From: Nonomuraea dietziae
Lineage (GTDB): Bacteria; Actinomycetota; Actinomycetes; Streptosporangiales; Streptosporangiaceae
Direction: 5' to 3'
Length of the DNA: 64,000 nt
NCBI RefSeq assembly: GCF_014195505.1
Contig: NZ_JACIBV010000001.1
Span: 1,550,001 to 1,614,000, forward strand
This document shows, one piece after another, positions 1-7,350 of the stretch (positions are counted from its first letter, which is position 1; every line of letters starts with the position of its first letter). A program made the position numbers and the translations under genes. The notes beneath the pieces are model-generated. The model made no database searches and was not told the DNA's origin. It saw only the letters and a program-made list of their open reading frames with translations.

Positions 1-834
1 GGCATGCCCTGGCTCGAGGCCGTCCGCCGCGAGGTCCTCGAGCCGCTGGGGATGAACGACACCACCGCCAGGCCGCGCGCCCCGCACGCCAGCGGCTACG
101 CGGTGCATCCCTTCGCCGACGTGCTGCTGGCCGAGCCCGAGCACGACGCGGTCTCGATGGCGCCCGCGGGCCAGCTGTGGTCCACCCCCGGCGACCTGGC
201 CCGCTGGGCGATCTTCCTGACCGGGTCGGGCGACGGCGTGCTCGGCAAGGCCACCCTGGCCGAGATGCGTGAACCCGCCACCGTCGCCGACGGCGACGCC
301 TGGAGCGCGGGCTACGGCCTCGGCCTGCAACTGCTGCGCGACGGAGGACGCCGCCTGTCCGGCCACACCGGGTCGATGCCCGGCTTCCTGGCCACCGTGT
401 GGGCCGACCCCGCCGAGAGGGTCGGCGTGCTGTTCATGGCCAACACCACCTCGGGGGTGCGTGGCACGCTGCTGACCGACCTGCTGGCCATCCTGGACGA
501 GCACGAGCCGCGCCTGCCCGAGCCGTGGGAGCCCGTCGCCGCCGACCCCGACCTGCTGGCCATGACGGGGCTGTGGCACTGGGGGCCGACGCCGTACGTG
601 CTGAGGCTGCTGCCCGAGCGCGGCCTGTCCCTGACGCCCCTGCGCGGCGTGGGACGCGCCTCCCACTTCGTGGCCCAGCAGGACGGCACATGGCTCGGGC
701 TCGACGGCTACTACGCGGGAGAGGTGCTGAGGGCGGGCGACGGCTACCTCGACCTGAACACCTTCATCTTCACCCGCGAGCCGTACGATCCCGCCGCCCC
801 GATCCCTGGCGGACCCGGGGAGTGGAGCGCGTAG
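1..834 (+). CDS. Serine beta-lactamase-family hydrolase, C-terminal part
   Basis: The gene is cut by the left edge; the frame is open from base 1 and ends at TAG 832-834. The visible 277 residues match the C-terminal half of class C beta-lactamase / D-Ala-D-Ala carboxypeptidase-like enzymes: a stretch ending in PLGMNDT, then a GQLWSTPGDLARW segment, then SGHTGSMPGF, which corresponds to the KTG-type third motif (HTG here). The catalytic SxxK lies upstream of the window. A small C-terminal beta region follows, as is common in these enzymes. The substrate (beta-lactam, peptidoglycan peptide or ester) cannot be told. A strong hairpin follows the stop. Confidence 0.85.
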   Translation, partial: GMPWLEAVRREVLEPLGMNDTTARPRAPHASGYAVHPFADVLLAEPEHDAVSMAPAGQLWSTPGDLARWAIFLTGSGDGVLGKATLAEMREPATVADGDAWSAGYGLGLQLLRDGGRRLSGHTGSMPGFLATVWADPAERVGVLFMANTTSGVRGTLLTDLLAILDEHEPRLPEPWEPVAADPDLLAMTGLWHWGPTPYVLRLLPERGLSLTPLRGVGRASHFVAQQDGTWLGLDGYYAGEVLRAGDGYLDLNTFIFTREPYDPAAPIPGGPGEWSA

Positions 835-848
835 CAGCCGAGGCCCCT

Positions 849-881
849 GGCCGCCGCCGATCCCAGGGGTCGGCGGCGGCC
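849..881 (+). terminator. Hairpin terminator after serine hydrolase
   Basis: A perfect 12-bp inverted repeat (GGCCGCCGCCGA / TCGGCGGCGGCC) with a 9-nt loop starts 14 bases after the hydrolase stop. There is no T-tract, as usual for actinomycete terminators. It separates the hydrolase from the ABC-F leader. Confidence 0.6.
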
Positions 882-896
882 GGCTCGCGGATCGGC

Positions 897-902
897 TACC
901 CT
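897..902 (+). promoter_or_regulatory. Candidate -10 element for the ABC-F leader
   Basis: TACCCT lies six bases upstream of a GTG codon, the spacing of a leaderless actinomycete transcript. No convincing -35 element is visible; the terminator stem occupies that position, so an activator may be needed. Confidence 0.35.
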
Positions 903-908
903 GGCTCC

Positions 909-929
909 GTGCATTTGTACTTCCTCTGA
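909..929 (+). CDS. Six-codon upstream ORF (leader peptide) of ABC-F gene
   Basis: GTG-CAT-TTG-TAC-TTC-CTC-TGA would encode MHLYFL. It begins where a leaderless transcript from the TACCCT element would start. Its last codons (920-930) can pair over 11 bp, with one G-U, with the Shine-Dalgarno region of the ABC-F gene at 1079-1089. Short leader peptides of this kind are established regulators of antibiotic-resistance genes, including some ABC-F and erm genes, where a drug-stalled ribosome unmasks the downstream start. That this one works so is inference. Confidence 0.5.
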   Translation: MHLYFL

Positions 930-1089
930 GGACGACGACCTCGGCCGCCTGTTCTGTCCCGACTGAGCCCCGACAAGCGGGCATTCCGGGCGCGGCCGAG
1001 CATGCCTGTCGTCGTCCCTCATCTCCGGGTTCCCCGTCTCCACGCCATGTGTCGTGCCGAGGCGCGCGAGAGCCTGCTCTCGGAGGAAG
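920..1089 (+). promoter_or_regulatory. Putative translational attenuator of the ABC-F gene
   Basis: Two nested pairings are visible. The outer one joins CTTCCTCTGAG (920-930, end of the uORF) to CTCGGAGGAAG (1079-1089, the ribosome-binding site). The inner one is a long stem: GGACGACGAC (930-939) pairs with GTCGTCGTCC (1008-1017) and CTCGGCCG (940-947) with CGGCCGAG (993-1000), leaving a 7-nt bulge. The inner hairpin would bring the uORF end next to the ribosome-binding site and mask it. A ribosome held on the uORF would free it. Confidence 0.55.
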
Positions 1090-1090
1090 C

Positions 1091-2713
1091 ATGTCCACCG
1101 TCATTGCTCTACCGGCTCGTGCGCGGGCCCATCTCAACGCCACCGACCTGCACCTCTCCCGCGGCGGCCAACCGGTCCTGACCGGCGTGGACCTGACCGT
1201 CTCCCCCGGCGATCGGCTGGGGGTGGTCGGCGAGAACGGCCGCGGGAAGACCACGCTCCTCCAGGTGCTCGCCGGCACCCTGGCTCCGGACTCCGGCTCG
1301 GTGCACAGGGCCGGCACGCTGGGCGTCGCCGACCAGGAGATGCCGATCGGCGGCGACCGCACGGTCGGCGAGCTGATCGACCTCGAACTCGCCCAGGTAC
1401 GCGCCGTGCTTCGTGCGTTCGAGTCGGCCACGCTCGCGCTCGTCGAGGAACGCCCCGGCGCCGAGCAGGCCTACGCCGACGCGCTCGCGGCCGCCGAGTC
1501 CATCAGCGCCTGGGACGCCGACCGCCGCGTCGACATCTCGCTGGCCGCCCTCGGCGCGGTGGACGACCGCACCCGTCCGCTGGCCGAGCTGTCCGTCGGC
1601 CAGCGCTACCGGATCCGGCTGGCCTGCCTGCTGGGCGCGGGACACGATCTTCTGCTGCTGGACGAGCCGACCAACCATCTCGACGCAGGAGGTCTCGACC
1701 ACCTGACCGCCAGGCTTCGTGAGCATCAGGGCGGGGTGGTGCTGGTCAGCCACGACCGGGCGCTGCTGGCCGACATCGTCACCGCGGTGCTGGACCTCGA
1801 CCCGACCAGTGACGGGCGTCCCCGAACCTACGGCGGCGGCTACGCCGGCTACCGGGAGGGCCACCGCGCCGAGCGGGAGCGATGGGAGAGCGAGTACCGG
1901 GATCAGCAGAGCGAGCGGCAGCGGCTCGCCCAGGACCTCTCCGCGGCGCAGAACCGGCTGTCCACCGGGTGGCGGCCGGAGAAGGGAACCGGCAAGCACA
2001 CGCGCGCCACCCGAGCGCCGGCCCTGGTGCGGGCGGTTCACCGGCGGCAGGAGGAACTCCAGGCTCACGTCGTCGACGTTCCCAAGCCCCCGTCGCGGTT
2101 CCAGATGCCGCGCCTGGACGCGCCGCAGGGGGCCACGCTCCTGCGGGCCGACGAGGTGATGGTGCACGGCAGGATCCCGTCGCCTCGTTCGGTGCTCCTG
2201 CGGGCCGGTGACCGTCTCGTGGTGACCGGCCCGAACGGCTGCGGCAAGTCGAGCCTGCTCGCCGTGCTCGCGGGGACGCTGGCACCCGACACGGGGACCG
2301 TCCAGCGCAAGCGGGGGGCGCGGGTGGGGGTGCTCGCTCAGGAGTCGCCGCCACCATCGCGGCGGCGGGCCTTCGAGGTCTACGACGCCGCCATGGGCCG
2401 GCTCGTCAGCTCGGGCGAGCTCGACGAGGCGGAGCGGCTCGGCCTCACGCAGCTCGGCCTGCTCCCCTCCGGCGCCGCCCACCGGCCGGTGAGCGAGCTG
2501 TCGGTAGGCCAGCAACGGCGGCTCGACCTGGCCGTACTTCTGGGCGCGCGACCACACCTCCTGCTGCTCGACGAGCCGACCAACCACCTGTCGATGGCCC
2601 TGGTGGAGGAGCTGACCCAGGCGCTGGCCGCGACGGGCGCCGCCGTGGTCCTGGCCACCCACGACAGGCAACTGCTGCGCGACACGGCGACCTGGCCGCG
2701 GCTCCACCTCTGA
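1091..2713 (+). CDS. ABC-F family ATPase (antibiotic-resistance type)
   Basis: A 540-residue protein with two ABC ATPase domains in tandem and no membrane segments, the layout of ABC-F translation factors. Domain 1 has Walker A GENGRGKT (about residues 47-54), signature LSVGQ and LLLLDEPTNHLD. A charged linker rich in Arg, Glu and Gln follows. Domain 2 has GPNGCGKS, LSVGQ and LLLLDEPTNHLS. ABC-F proteins bind the ribosomal E site and can dislodge ribosome-targeting drugs. The start at 1091 is chosen for its CGGAGGAAG ribosome-binding site; an in-frame ATG at 1049 lacks one. The upstream leader suggests drug-inducible translation, which favours a resistance role over a housekeeping one. The drug class is unknown. 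Confidence 0.9.
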   Translation: MSTVIALPARARAHLNATDLHLSRGGQPVLTGVDLTVSPGDRLGVVGENGRGKTTLLQVLAGTLAPDSGSVHRAGTLGVADQEMPIGGDRTVGELIDLELAQVRAVLRAFESATLALVEERPGAEQAYADALAAAESISAWDADRRVDISLAALGAVDDRTRPLAELSVGQRYRIRLACLLGAGHDLLLLDEPTNHLDAGGLDHLTARLREHQGGVVLVSHDRALLADIVTAVLDLDPTSDGRPRTYGGGYAGYREGHRAERERWESEYRDQQSERQRLAQDLSAAQNRLSTGWRPEKGTGKHTRATRAPALVRAVHRRQEELQAHVVDVPKPPSRFQMPRLDAPQGATLLRADEVMVHGRIPSPRSVLLRAGDRLVVTGPNGCGKSSLLAVLAGTLAPDTGTVQRKRGARVGVLAQESPPPSRRRAFEVYDAAMGRLVSSGELDEAERLGLTQLGLLPSGAAHRPVSELSVGQQRRLDLAVLLGARPHLLLLDEPTNHLSMALVEELTQALAATGAAVVLATHDRQLLRDTATWPRLHL

Positions 2714-2753
2714 CCGCGGAGCCGGCCGCGACGTCCACGACGCACTCCACGTC

Positions 2754-2810
2754 CTCACGGCGGTGGCCGCGCCGCTCGTCACGGCATGTGGGTCCCCTGG
2801 CCGCCGTGAG
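2754..2810. terminator. Bidirectional hairpin between convergent genes
   Basis: CTCACGGCGG (2754-2763) and CCGCCGTGAG (2801-2810) form a perfect 10-bp inverted repeat around a 37-nt loop, between the ends of the ABC-F gene (+) and the TetR gene (-). Its position suits transcription termination from both sides. Confidence 0.4.
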
Positions 2811-2825
2811 GCCGTGCCTGCGGAG

Positions 2826-3458
2826 CTAACCGGAGCAGAGCTGGGCGCGCAGGGTCTGCTCGGCCCACCGCTCCCAGCGCTCACGCGGCCAGCCGCGCTC
2901 GTGCACGAACAGCAGGTACAGCTCGGGGCTGAGCAGGCCGTACAGCAGATCGGCGGCCTCCTCCGCCGACAGCTCGGCCCGCGCGCCAGGCTTGGCGACC
3001 AGGGCCTTGGCCGCCCCTTGCTGGACGACGTAGCGCGGATCGACGTCGTGCGGCCACAGGGCGGCGACCTCGGGGTCGCTCGCCACCGCGGCCTCCAGGA
3101 CCCGGCCGATCGGCGCGACCCGCTCCAGGACCGAGGTCGTGCCGGCGACGTAGGCGCGCACCATGTCCTGGGCGGTGTCGGCGGCCAGCGCGCCGGCGTA
3201 CCACGGCCGGTCCATGGTGGCCACCGGCTCGTCGTCACCGGCGATCGTGACGTCGACCAGCTCCTTCAGCAGGGCACGCTTGTTGCCGAAGACGAAGTAG
3301 ATCGTCTGCACCGCGACACCGGCCTTGTCGGCGACGTCCTGCAGGTTCGTCGCGCCGTATCCGTCCTGCACGAACAGCTCCAGTGCCGCCGCGAGGATGC
3401 GCTGGCGCGTCTCCTTCGCCTTCTGCGCCCGCTTGTTCGTCCGCTTGACATCGCTCAT
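2826..3458 (-). CDS. TetR-family repressor of the adjacent exporter operon
   Basis: A 210-residue regulator. The N-terminal TetR helix-turn-helix spans about residues 17-63 (TRQRILAAALELFVQDGYG through GVAVQTIYFVFGNKRALL). The C-terminal ligand-binding half is family-typical in length but not sequence-diagnostic. It is divergent from the dimeric-barrel protein and ABC-2 exporter genes, and the shared 60-bp promoter region carries two identical-pattern palindromes, so autoregulation and control of the exporter are likely. The ATG at 3458 has only three bases between it and the first operator, so the gene may be translated from a very short leader. Confidence 0.88.
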   Translation of the reverse strand: MSDVKRTNKRAQKAKETRQRILAAALELFVQDGYGATNLQDVADKAGVAVQTIYFVFGNKRALLKELVDVTIAGDDEPVATMDRPWYAGALAADTAQDMVRAYVAGTTSVLERVAPIGRVLEAAVASDPEVAALWPHDVDPRYVVQQGAAKALVAKPGARAELSAEEAADLLYGLLSPELYLLFVHERGWPRERWERWAEQTLRAQLCSG

Positions 3459-3460
3459 GG

Positions 3461-3477
3461 CTAGAGTCTATCTCTAG
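3461..3477. promoter_or_regulatory. TetR operator 1 (CTAGA-N7-TCTAG)
   Basis: A 17-bp palindrome, CTAGA-N7-TCTAG, lies just upstream of the TetR start codon. It is matched by a second copy 26 bp away, centre to centre. Size, symmetry and place fit a TetR dimer site. Confidence 0.6.
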
Positions 3478-3486
3478 ATTAAGTAG

Positions 3487-3503
3487 CTAGAAGTCAACTC
3501 TAG
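3487..3503. promoter_or_regulatory. TetR operator 2 (CTAGA-N7-TCTAG)
   Basis: The second copy of the same 17-bp palindrome lies 15 bp upstream of the ATG at 3519. Half-sites are identical to operator 1 while the 7-bp centres differ, which argues for selection on the half-sites. Confidence 0.6.
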
Positions 3504-3518
3504 AAATAAGGTCCAGCC

Positions 3519-3809
3519 ATGTCCGTCATCACCGTCACCCGTTTCCAGGCCGATCCCGCCGATGCCGACCAGGTCCGGGCCCGGCACGCGGCCCTGGTCT
3601 CCGCGACCAGGGCCGCGATGTCCGGCCTCGCCGAGGCGCGTCTCGGCCGGACCGGCGACGAGACGTGGGTCGGCGTCTGGCGCTGGGATTCGGCCGCCTG
3701 CCTGCGGGCGGCCCGCCAGGCACTGCCAGGCACCGAGGCGGCCGTCGCGGCGTTCGCGGTGGCCAGCGAGGTCACCGCGGAGGACATCGAGATTCTCGAC
3801 GAGCTCTGA
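3519..3809 (+). CDS. Small dimeric alpha/beta-barrel (ABM-like) protein
   Basis: A 96-residue soluble protein beginning VITVTRFQADPADADQV and ending in an acidic AEDIEILDEL. Length and the beta-alpha-beta pattern resemble the antibiotic-biosynthesis-monooxygenase / dimeric ferredoxin-like fold; no catalytic residues can be fixed. It is the first gene behind the twin TetR operators and precedes an ABC-2 exporter, from which a strong hairpin separates it. It may modify or sense the exported compound; that is inference. The ATG at 3519 is preceded by AAATAAGGT. Confidence 0.6.
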   Translation: MSVITVTRFQADPADADQVRARHAALVSATRAAMSGLAEARLGRTGDETWVGVWRWDSAACLRAARQALPGTEAAVAAFAVASEVTAEDIEILDEL

Positions 3810-3817
3810 CCGCCCGA

Positions 3818-3845
3818 CCCCGGCCCCGGGACCCAGGGGCCGGGG
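3818..3845 (+). terminator. Strong intercistronic hairpin
   Basis: CCCCGGCCCC / GGGGCCGGGG form a perfect 10-bp all-G/C stem with an 8-nt loop, eight bases after the upstream stop and 24 bases before the ABC ATPase start. It could lower exporter expression relative to the first gene, or stabilise an mRNA end. Confidence 0.45.
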
Positions 3846-3868
3846 CTCCCCCGAACAGAGGAGATGAC

Positions 3869-4783
3869 ATGATCGAGATAGAGGCGCTGACGAAGATGTA
3901 CGGCTCGGCGCAGGTACGGGCGGTCGACGAGGTGTCGCTGCACATCCCCGCCGGATCGGTCTTCGGCTTCCTGGGGCCGAACGGCGCGGGCAAGACCACC
4001 ACCATCAAGATGCTGGCCGGCCTGCTGACCCCCACCTCGGGCCAGGTCCGACTGGGCGGCTTCGATGTGGTCCGGCAGCGTTCGGCGGCGATGGCCCAGT
4101 TCGGCGCCGTGCTCGAGGGCTCGCGCAACGTCTACTGGAGCCTGTCGGCCTGGCAGAACCTGATGTACTTCGGCAGACTCAAGGGCCTGCGCAAGGCCCA
4201 GGTCAGCGAGCGGGCCGAGGACCTGCTGAGCGGGCTGGGGCTGTGGGAGCGCCGCGACGACAAGGTCGGCGGCTTCTCGCGCGGGATGCAGCAGAAGGTC
4301 GCGATCGCCACCGCCCTGATCGCCGATCCGCCGATCGTGCTGCTGGACGAGCCGACGCTCGGCCTCGACGTCGAGGCCACCCGCGTCGTCAAGGACTGGA
4401 TCGCCGAACTGGCCCGCGAGCTGGGCACCACCATCCTGCTCACCTCGCATCAGCTGGACGTGGTCCAGGAGCTGTGTGACCGGGTGGCCGTCATACGCCG
4501 GGGACGGCTCGTCGCCGACCTGCCCACGCGCGAACTGCTGGCAGGCTTCCGCGAACGCGACAAGTACGAGATCCGCATCGAAGGCGCTGCCCCCGCCGGG
4601 TTCGACGCCGTCACCCGCGAGGGCGTCACCACGATGAGCGTGCGGGTGAACGATCCGCGCGAGGTGTACGACGTGGTCGAGCGCCTGCGCGCGCACGGGG
4701 TCGTCCTGGAGTCGCTGACCCAGGTGCAGCCCGACCTGGAGGATGTGTTCCTCGCCCTGGTGAACGAGGCGTCCCATGCTTGA
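3869..4783 (+). CDS. ABC-2 type exporter, ATP-binding subunit
   Basis: A 304-residue ATPase. Walker A GPNGAGKTT (about residues 40-48), a signature of SRGMQQKV type, Walker B IVLLDEPTLGLD and a switch His (LLTSHQ) are all present. The C-terminal 80 residues match the extra domain of DrrA/NatA-like drug and lipid exporters. The start at 3869 follows AGAGGAG at ideal spacing; in-frame codons further upstream lie within the previous gene. It overlaps the first permease gene by 8 bp, so the subunits are translationally coupled. Substrate unknown; regulation probably by the divergent TetR. Confidence 0.9.
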   Translation: MIEIEALTKMYGSAQVRAVDEVSLHIPAGSVFGFLGPNGAGKTTTIKMLAGLLTPTSGQVRLGGFDVVRQRSAAMAQFGAVLEGSRNVYWSLSAWQNLMYFGRLKGLRKAQVSERAEDLLSGLGLWERRDDKVGGFSRGMQQKVAIATALIADPPIVLLDEPTLGLDVEATRVVKDWIAELARELGTTILLTSHQLDVVQELCDRVAVIRRGRLVADLPTRELLAGFRERDKYEIRIEGAAPAGFDAVTREGVTTMSVRVNDPREVYDVVERLRAHGVVLESLTQVQPDLEDVFLALVNEASHA

Positions 4784-5543
4784 CGTGCTGGGCGCGGAGA
4801 TCGGCAAGGGCCTGCGCGTTCAGCTGGCCCATCCGATCGGACATGTCATCACCCTGCTGATCAGCACCATGATGTACCTCGGCCTGCAGTTCGTCCTGGG
4901 ACAGGGTGAGCTGCGGCAGGACGTGCTGCCGCAGACCCTGGTCGCGATCGGCGGATACTGGTTCCTGCAGTACGCGGGCCTGGTGATGGTGGCCGATCTC
5001 ATCGAGGAGAAACGGGCCGGCACCTTCGCCCAGGCGCAGATGACCACTGCGCCGCCGTGGCTGCCGATGCTCGGCCGGTTGATCACCGCCTCGATGTTCG
5101 GCCTGGCGGTGGCCGCCGTCGCCTCCCTCGTCCCGATGCTCACGGCCGGGATCGCGGTCCCGCTGCGCTGGGCGGCGCTCCTGCCCGCCATGCTGCTGGG
5201 GATCAACGTGCTGGCCTTCACCTTCCTGCTGGCCTCCCTCGCCCTGGTCTCCCCGATGATCGGCGCCCTGCAGTCGCTGTTCACCTCGCTGGTGCTGCTG
5301 CTCAACGGCTCGTTCCTGCCGCTGGCCCTCTATCCGGACTGGCTGGCCGCTCTCGCCAGGGTTCTGCCCACCACCCTCGGCATCGAGGCGATCACCCAGA
5401 CGCTGTTCGAGGGCAGGACCGTGGCCGAGATCTGGACCGGCGGCACCCTGCCCTGGCTCGTCGCCCACACCCTCGCGCTCACCGCCGCCGGCGGCCTGCT
5501 GTTCGTCCGGAACCATCGCCGAGCCCTGCAGGAGTCGTCATGA
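4776..5543 (+). CDS. ABC-2 type exporter, permease subunit 1
   Basis: A 255-residue integral membrane protein with about six hydrophobic segments, including VITLLISTMMYLGLQFVL near residues 24-41 and LGINVLAFTFLLASLALV near 145-162. The layout is that of ABC-2 (DrrB-like) permeases. It overlaps the ATPase gene by 8 bp and shares an ATGA junction with the second permease gene, so the three proteins likely form one complex with two different membrane halves. Confidence 0.85.
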   Translation: MLDVLGAEIGKGLRVQLAHPIGHVITLLISTMMYLGLQFVLGQGELRQDVLPQTLVAIGGYWFLQYAGLVMVADLIEEKRAGTFAQAQMTTAPPWLPMLGRLITASMFGLAVAAVASLVPMLTAGIAVPLRWAALLPAMLLGINVLAFTFLLASLALVSPMIGALQSLFTSLVLLLNGSFLPLALYPDWLAALARVLPTTLGIEAITQTLFEGRTVAEIWTGGTLPWLVAHTLALTAAGGLLFVRNHRRALQESS

Positions 5544-6337
5544 CCTTCGCACGCGGATTCGCCGCAGAGGTCGGCAAGGGCCTGCTCGACCTCGTCGCCG
5601 GATGGCGCGAGAGCCTCATCCAGATGATCACCTTCCCGCTGTTCTACCTGCTCATCGTGCTGTTCATGGGGCGCGGGCAGCTGCGTGCCGACCTGCTGCT
5701 GCCGGTACTGCTCGGCATGGTGGCGCTGACCTTCATCCACGAGCAGGTCAACCGGGTGTTCTGGAGCTACCTGGGCGACATCCAGTCCGGCGTGCTGGAA
5801 CAGACCTACCTGACCCCGCTGCCCTCAGCCGCGAGCATCCTCGGCCGTCAGGTCGCCGCCGTGATCTCGGCCCTGCCCACGGCCCTCGCCGTCCTGGCCA
5901 CCGGGGCCACCGCCATCACCGTCCAGGGCGGGCGAATGCCCTTCGACGCGCAGGTGATCGTGCCGCTGGCCGCCATCGTGCTGGGCACCTGCGGGCTGGC
6001 TCTGATCCTGTGCGGACTGACTCTGGTGTTCAGGCGCATCGAGATCGTCACGCAGCTGTCCGTGGCCGTCTACGCCATCGCCGGCGGCACCCTGGTCCCC
6101 CTGGCCGCCATGCCCGACCCCGTCGCCGCCCTCAGCCGGTTGCTGGTCCCCATCGCGCCCGGCATCGAGGCCATGCGCGACATCCTGCTCGGCGGCCATT
6201 CCCTGGCCACCCTCCCGACCGGCTGGGGCCTCGGCTGGCTGCTGATCCAGCCGCTGCTCATCACGGCCGCCGGGGTGCTGCTGTTCAACCGGCTCGAGCA
6301 CCTCGCCAAGCGCCGCGGCACCCTCGGCCGTCCCTAG
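5540..6337 (+). CDS. ABC-2 type exporter, permease subunit 2
   Basis: A 265-residue permease with about six membrane spans (for example QMITFPLFYLLIVLFMG near residues 29-45, and a last span near the C-terminus). The start at 5540 overlaps the previous stop (ATGA) and has GGAG upstream; the frame is open much further upstream, but that part is a shadow of permease 1. Two distinct permeases with one ATPase fit a heterodimeric ABC-2 exporter. Confidence 0.85.
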   Translation: MTFARGFAAEVGKGLLDLVAGWRESLIQMITFPLFYLLIVLFMGRGQLRADLLLPVLLGMVALTFIHEQVNRVFWSYLGDIQSGVLEQTYLTPLPSAASILGRQVAAVISALPTALAVLATGATAITVQGGRMPFDAQVIVPLAAIVLGTCGLALILCGLTLVFRRIEIVTQLSVAVYAIAGGTLVPLAAMPDPVAALSRLLVPIAPGIEAMRDILLGGHSLATLPTGWGLGWLLIQPLLITAAGVLLFNRLEHLAKRRGTLGRP

Positions 6338-6378
6338 AGCGCGGCTCCTCTCCCCTTCGATCCGAAAGTGACTCGACC

Positions 6379-6821
6379 ATGCTCAGACAGCTGCATCCCC
6401 TCGCCGGTCTCGCGGGGTCCTCACCCTGCTCGCCTCCTGGATCTCCACCGTGCTCGTCGAGCTGTTCGGCTCGCACGAACTGGTGGTCACCGTGAAACAG
6501 GCGATCCCGTGGGGGCTCATCGTCCTGATCCCCGCGCTGGCGCTCACCGGAGCGAGCGGCTTCTCGATCGCCGGGAACCGATCAGGCACCCGGATCGACG
6601 GCAAGCGCCGCCGCATGCTGGTCATCGCGGGCATCGGGCTGCTCGTGCTGACCCCCTCGGCGTTCTACCTGTCCGCCGGCACCCCGTTCACCACGGTCTT
6701 CACCCTGGTCCAGGCGGTGGAGCTGCTCGCGGGCGCGGTCAGCCTGACTCTCATGGCGATGAGTGTCAGGGACGGGTTCGAGCTGAGCGGTAGGTTCCGC
6801 ACGAATGCCGACCGCGGCTAG
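6379..6821 (+). pseudogene. Small four-helix membrane protein gene, probable frameshift
   Basis: From ATG 6379 the first frame gives MLRQLHPLAGLAG and then loses its hydrophobic character. The frame that continues as VLTLLASWISTVLVELFG and then as a coherent membrane protein to 6821 lies one base away. Adding one G to the G4 run at 6414-6417 would join them into a protein of about 147 residues with four membrane spans. The downstream frame alone could start at GTG 6450 (123 residues, three spans). This is either a real single-base deletion or a sequencing slip in a G run. Family not recognised. Confidence 0.6.
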
Positions 6822-6836
6822 GCATCGGAGATCACC

Positions 6837-7307
6837 ATGACAACGGACACCGTGACCCTGCGACCCATCGGGCAGGTCGTCGGCGGGCGCAGCGAGATGT
6901 TCGAGGACGACTGGCACGACGTCCGGGCCGTGATCCGGCTCGACGGCGAGTCCTTCACCGCGTCGGCGGTGCTCGGCCTGGAGCATTTCTCCCACCTGGA
7001 GGTCGTCTTCCACTTCGACCGGATCGACCCGGCCGACGTGCGCGACGAGCCCCGCCCGCCGAGGGGGAATCCGGACGCGGCGCCCGTGGGGGTCTTCGCG
7101 CACCGCCGGCCGTACCGCCCCAACCGCCTTGGCGTCTCCCGCTGCCGGCTGCTCGCGGTGGACGGGTTGAACCTGCACGTCGCCGACCTGGACGCCCTCT
7201 CGGGCTCACCCGTCCTGGACCTCAAGCCGTACCTGGCCGAGTTCGCGCCCCGCCATCCGGTCGTCCAGCCGCCCTGGGCCACCAGGCTCATGAGCCGCTA
7301 CTACTGA
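6837..7307 (+). CDS. trmO: tRNA (N6-threonylcarbamoyl-adenosine) methyltransferase TrmO-like
   Basis: A 156-residue protein of the TrmO (formerly UPF0066/YaeB) family, which uses S-adenosylmethionine to methylate t6A37 in tRNA. Diagnostic stretches are LRPIGQV at the start, GLEHFSHLEVVFHFD in the middle, GVFAHRRPYRPNRLGVS (the conserved R-P-N-R-LG motif) and the closing LDLKPYLAEF. It lacks the longer C-terminal extension of the E. coli protein, as do many short homologues. It follows the broken membrane gene by 15 bp with ATCACC before the ATG. Confidence 0.85.
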   Translation: MTTDTVTLRPIGQVVGGRSEMFEDDWHDVRAVIRLDGESFTASAVLGLEHFSHLEVVFHFDRIDPADVRDEPRPPRGNPDAAPVGVFAHRRPYRPNRLGVSRCRLLAVDGLNLHVADLDALSGSPVLDLKPYLAEFAPRHPVVQPPWATRLMSRYY

Positions 7308-7315
7308 CCATCTGA

Positions 7316-7345
7316 ATGTTCATTCGAACATCCATGTGTTAGAAT
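7316..7345 (+). promoter_or_regulatory. Promoter and operator of the DeoR-type regulator
   Basis: A -35 like TGTTCA (7317-7322) and a -10 TAGAAT (7340-7345) are 17 bp apart and lie five bases before ATG 7351, giving a leaderless start. The -35 sits inside the palindrome ATGTTC-N4-GAACAT (7316-7331), a likely autoregulatory site for the DeoR protein. Confidence 0.5.
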
Positions 7346-7350
7346 GGGGC

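Noticed and set aside
1109..3238. A 709-codon open frame on the minus strand
   Set aside because: Antisense to the ABC-F gene and TetR region; composition is Arg/Pro/Gly-rich with no domain.
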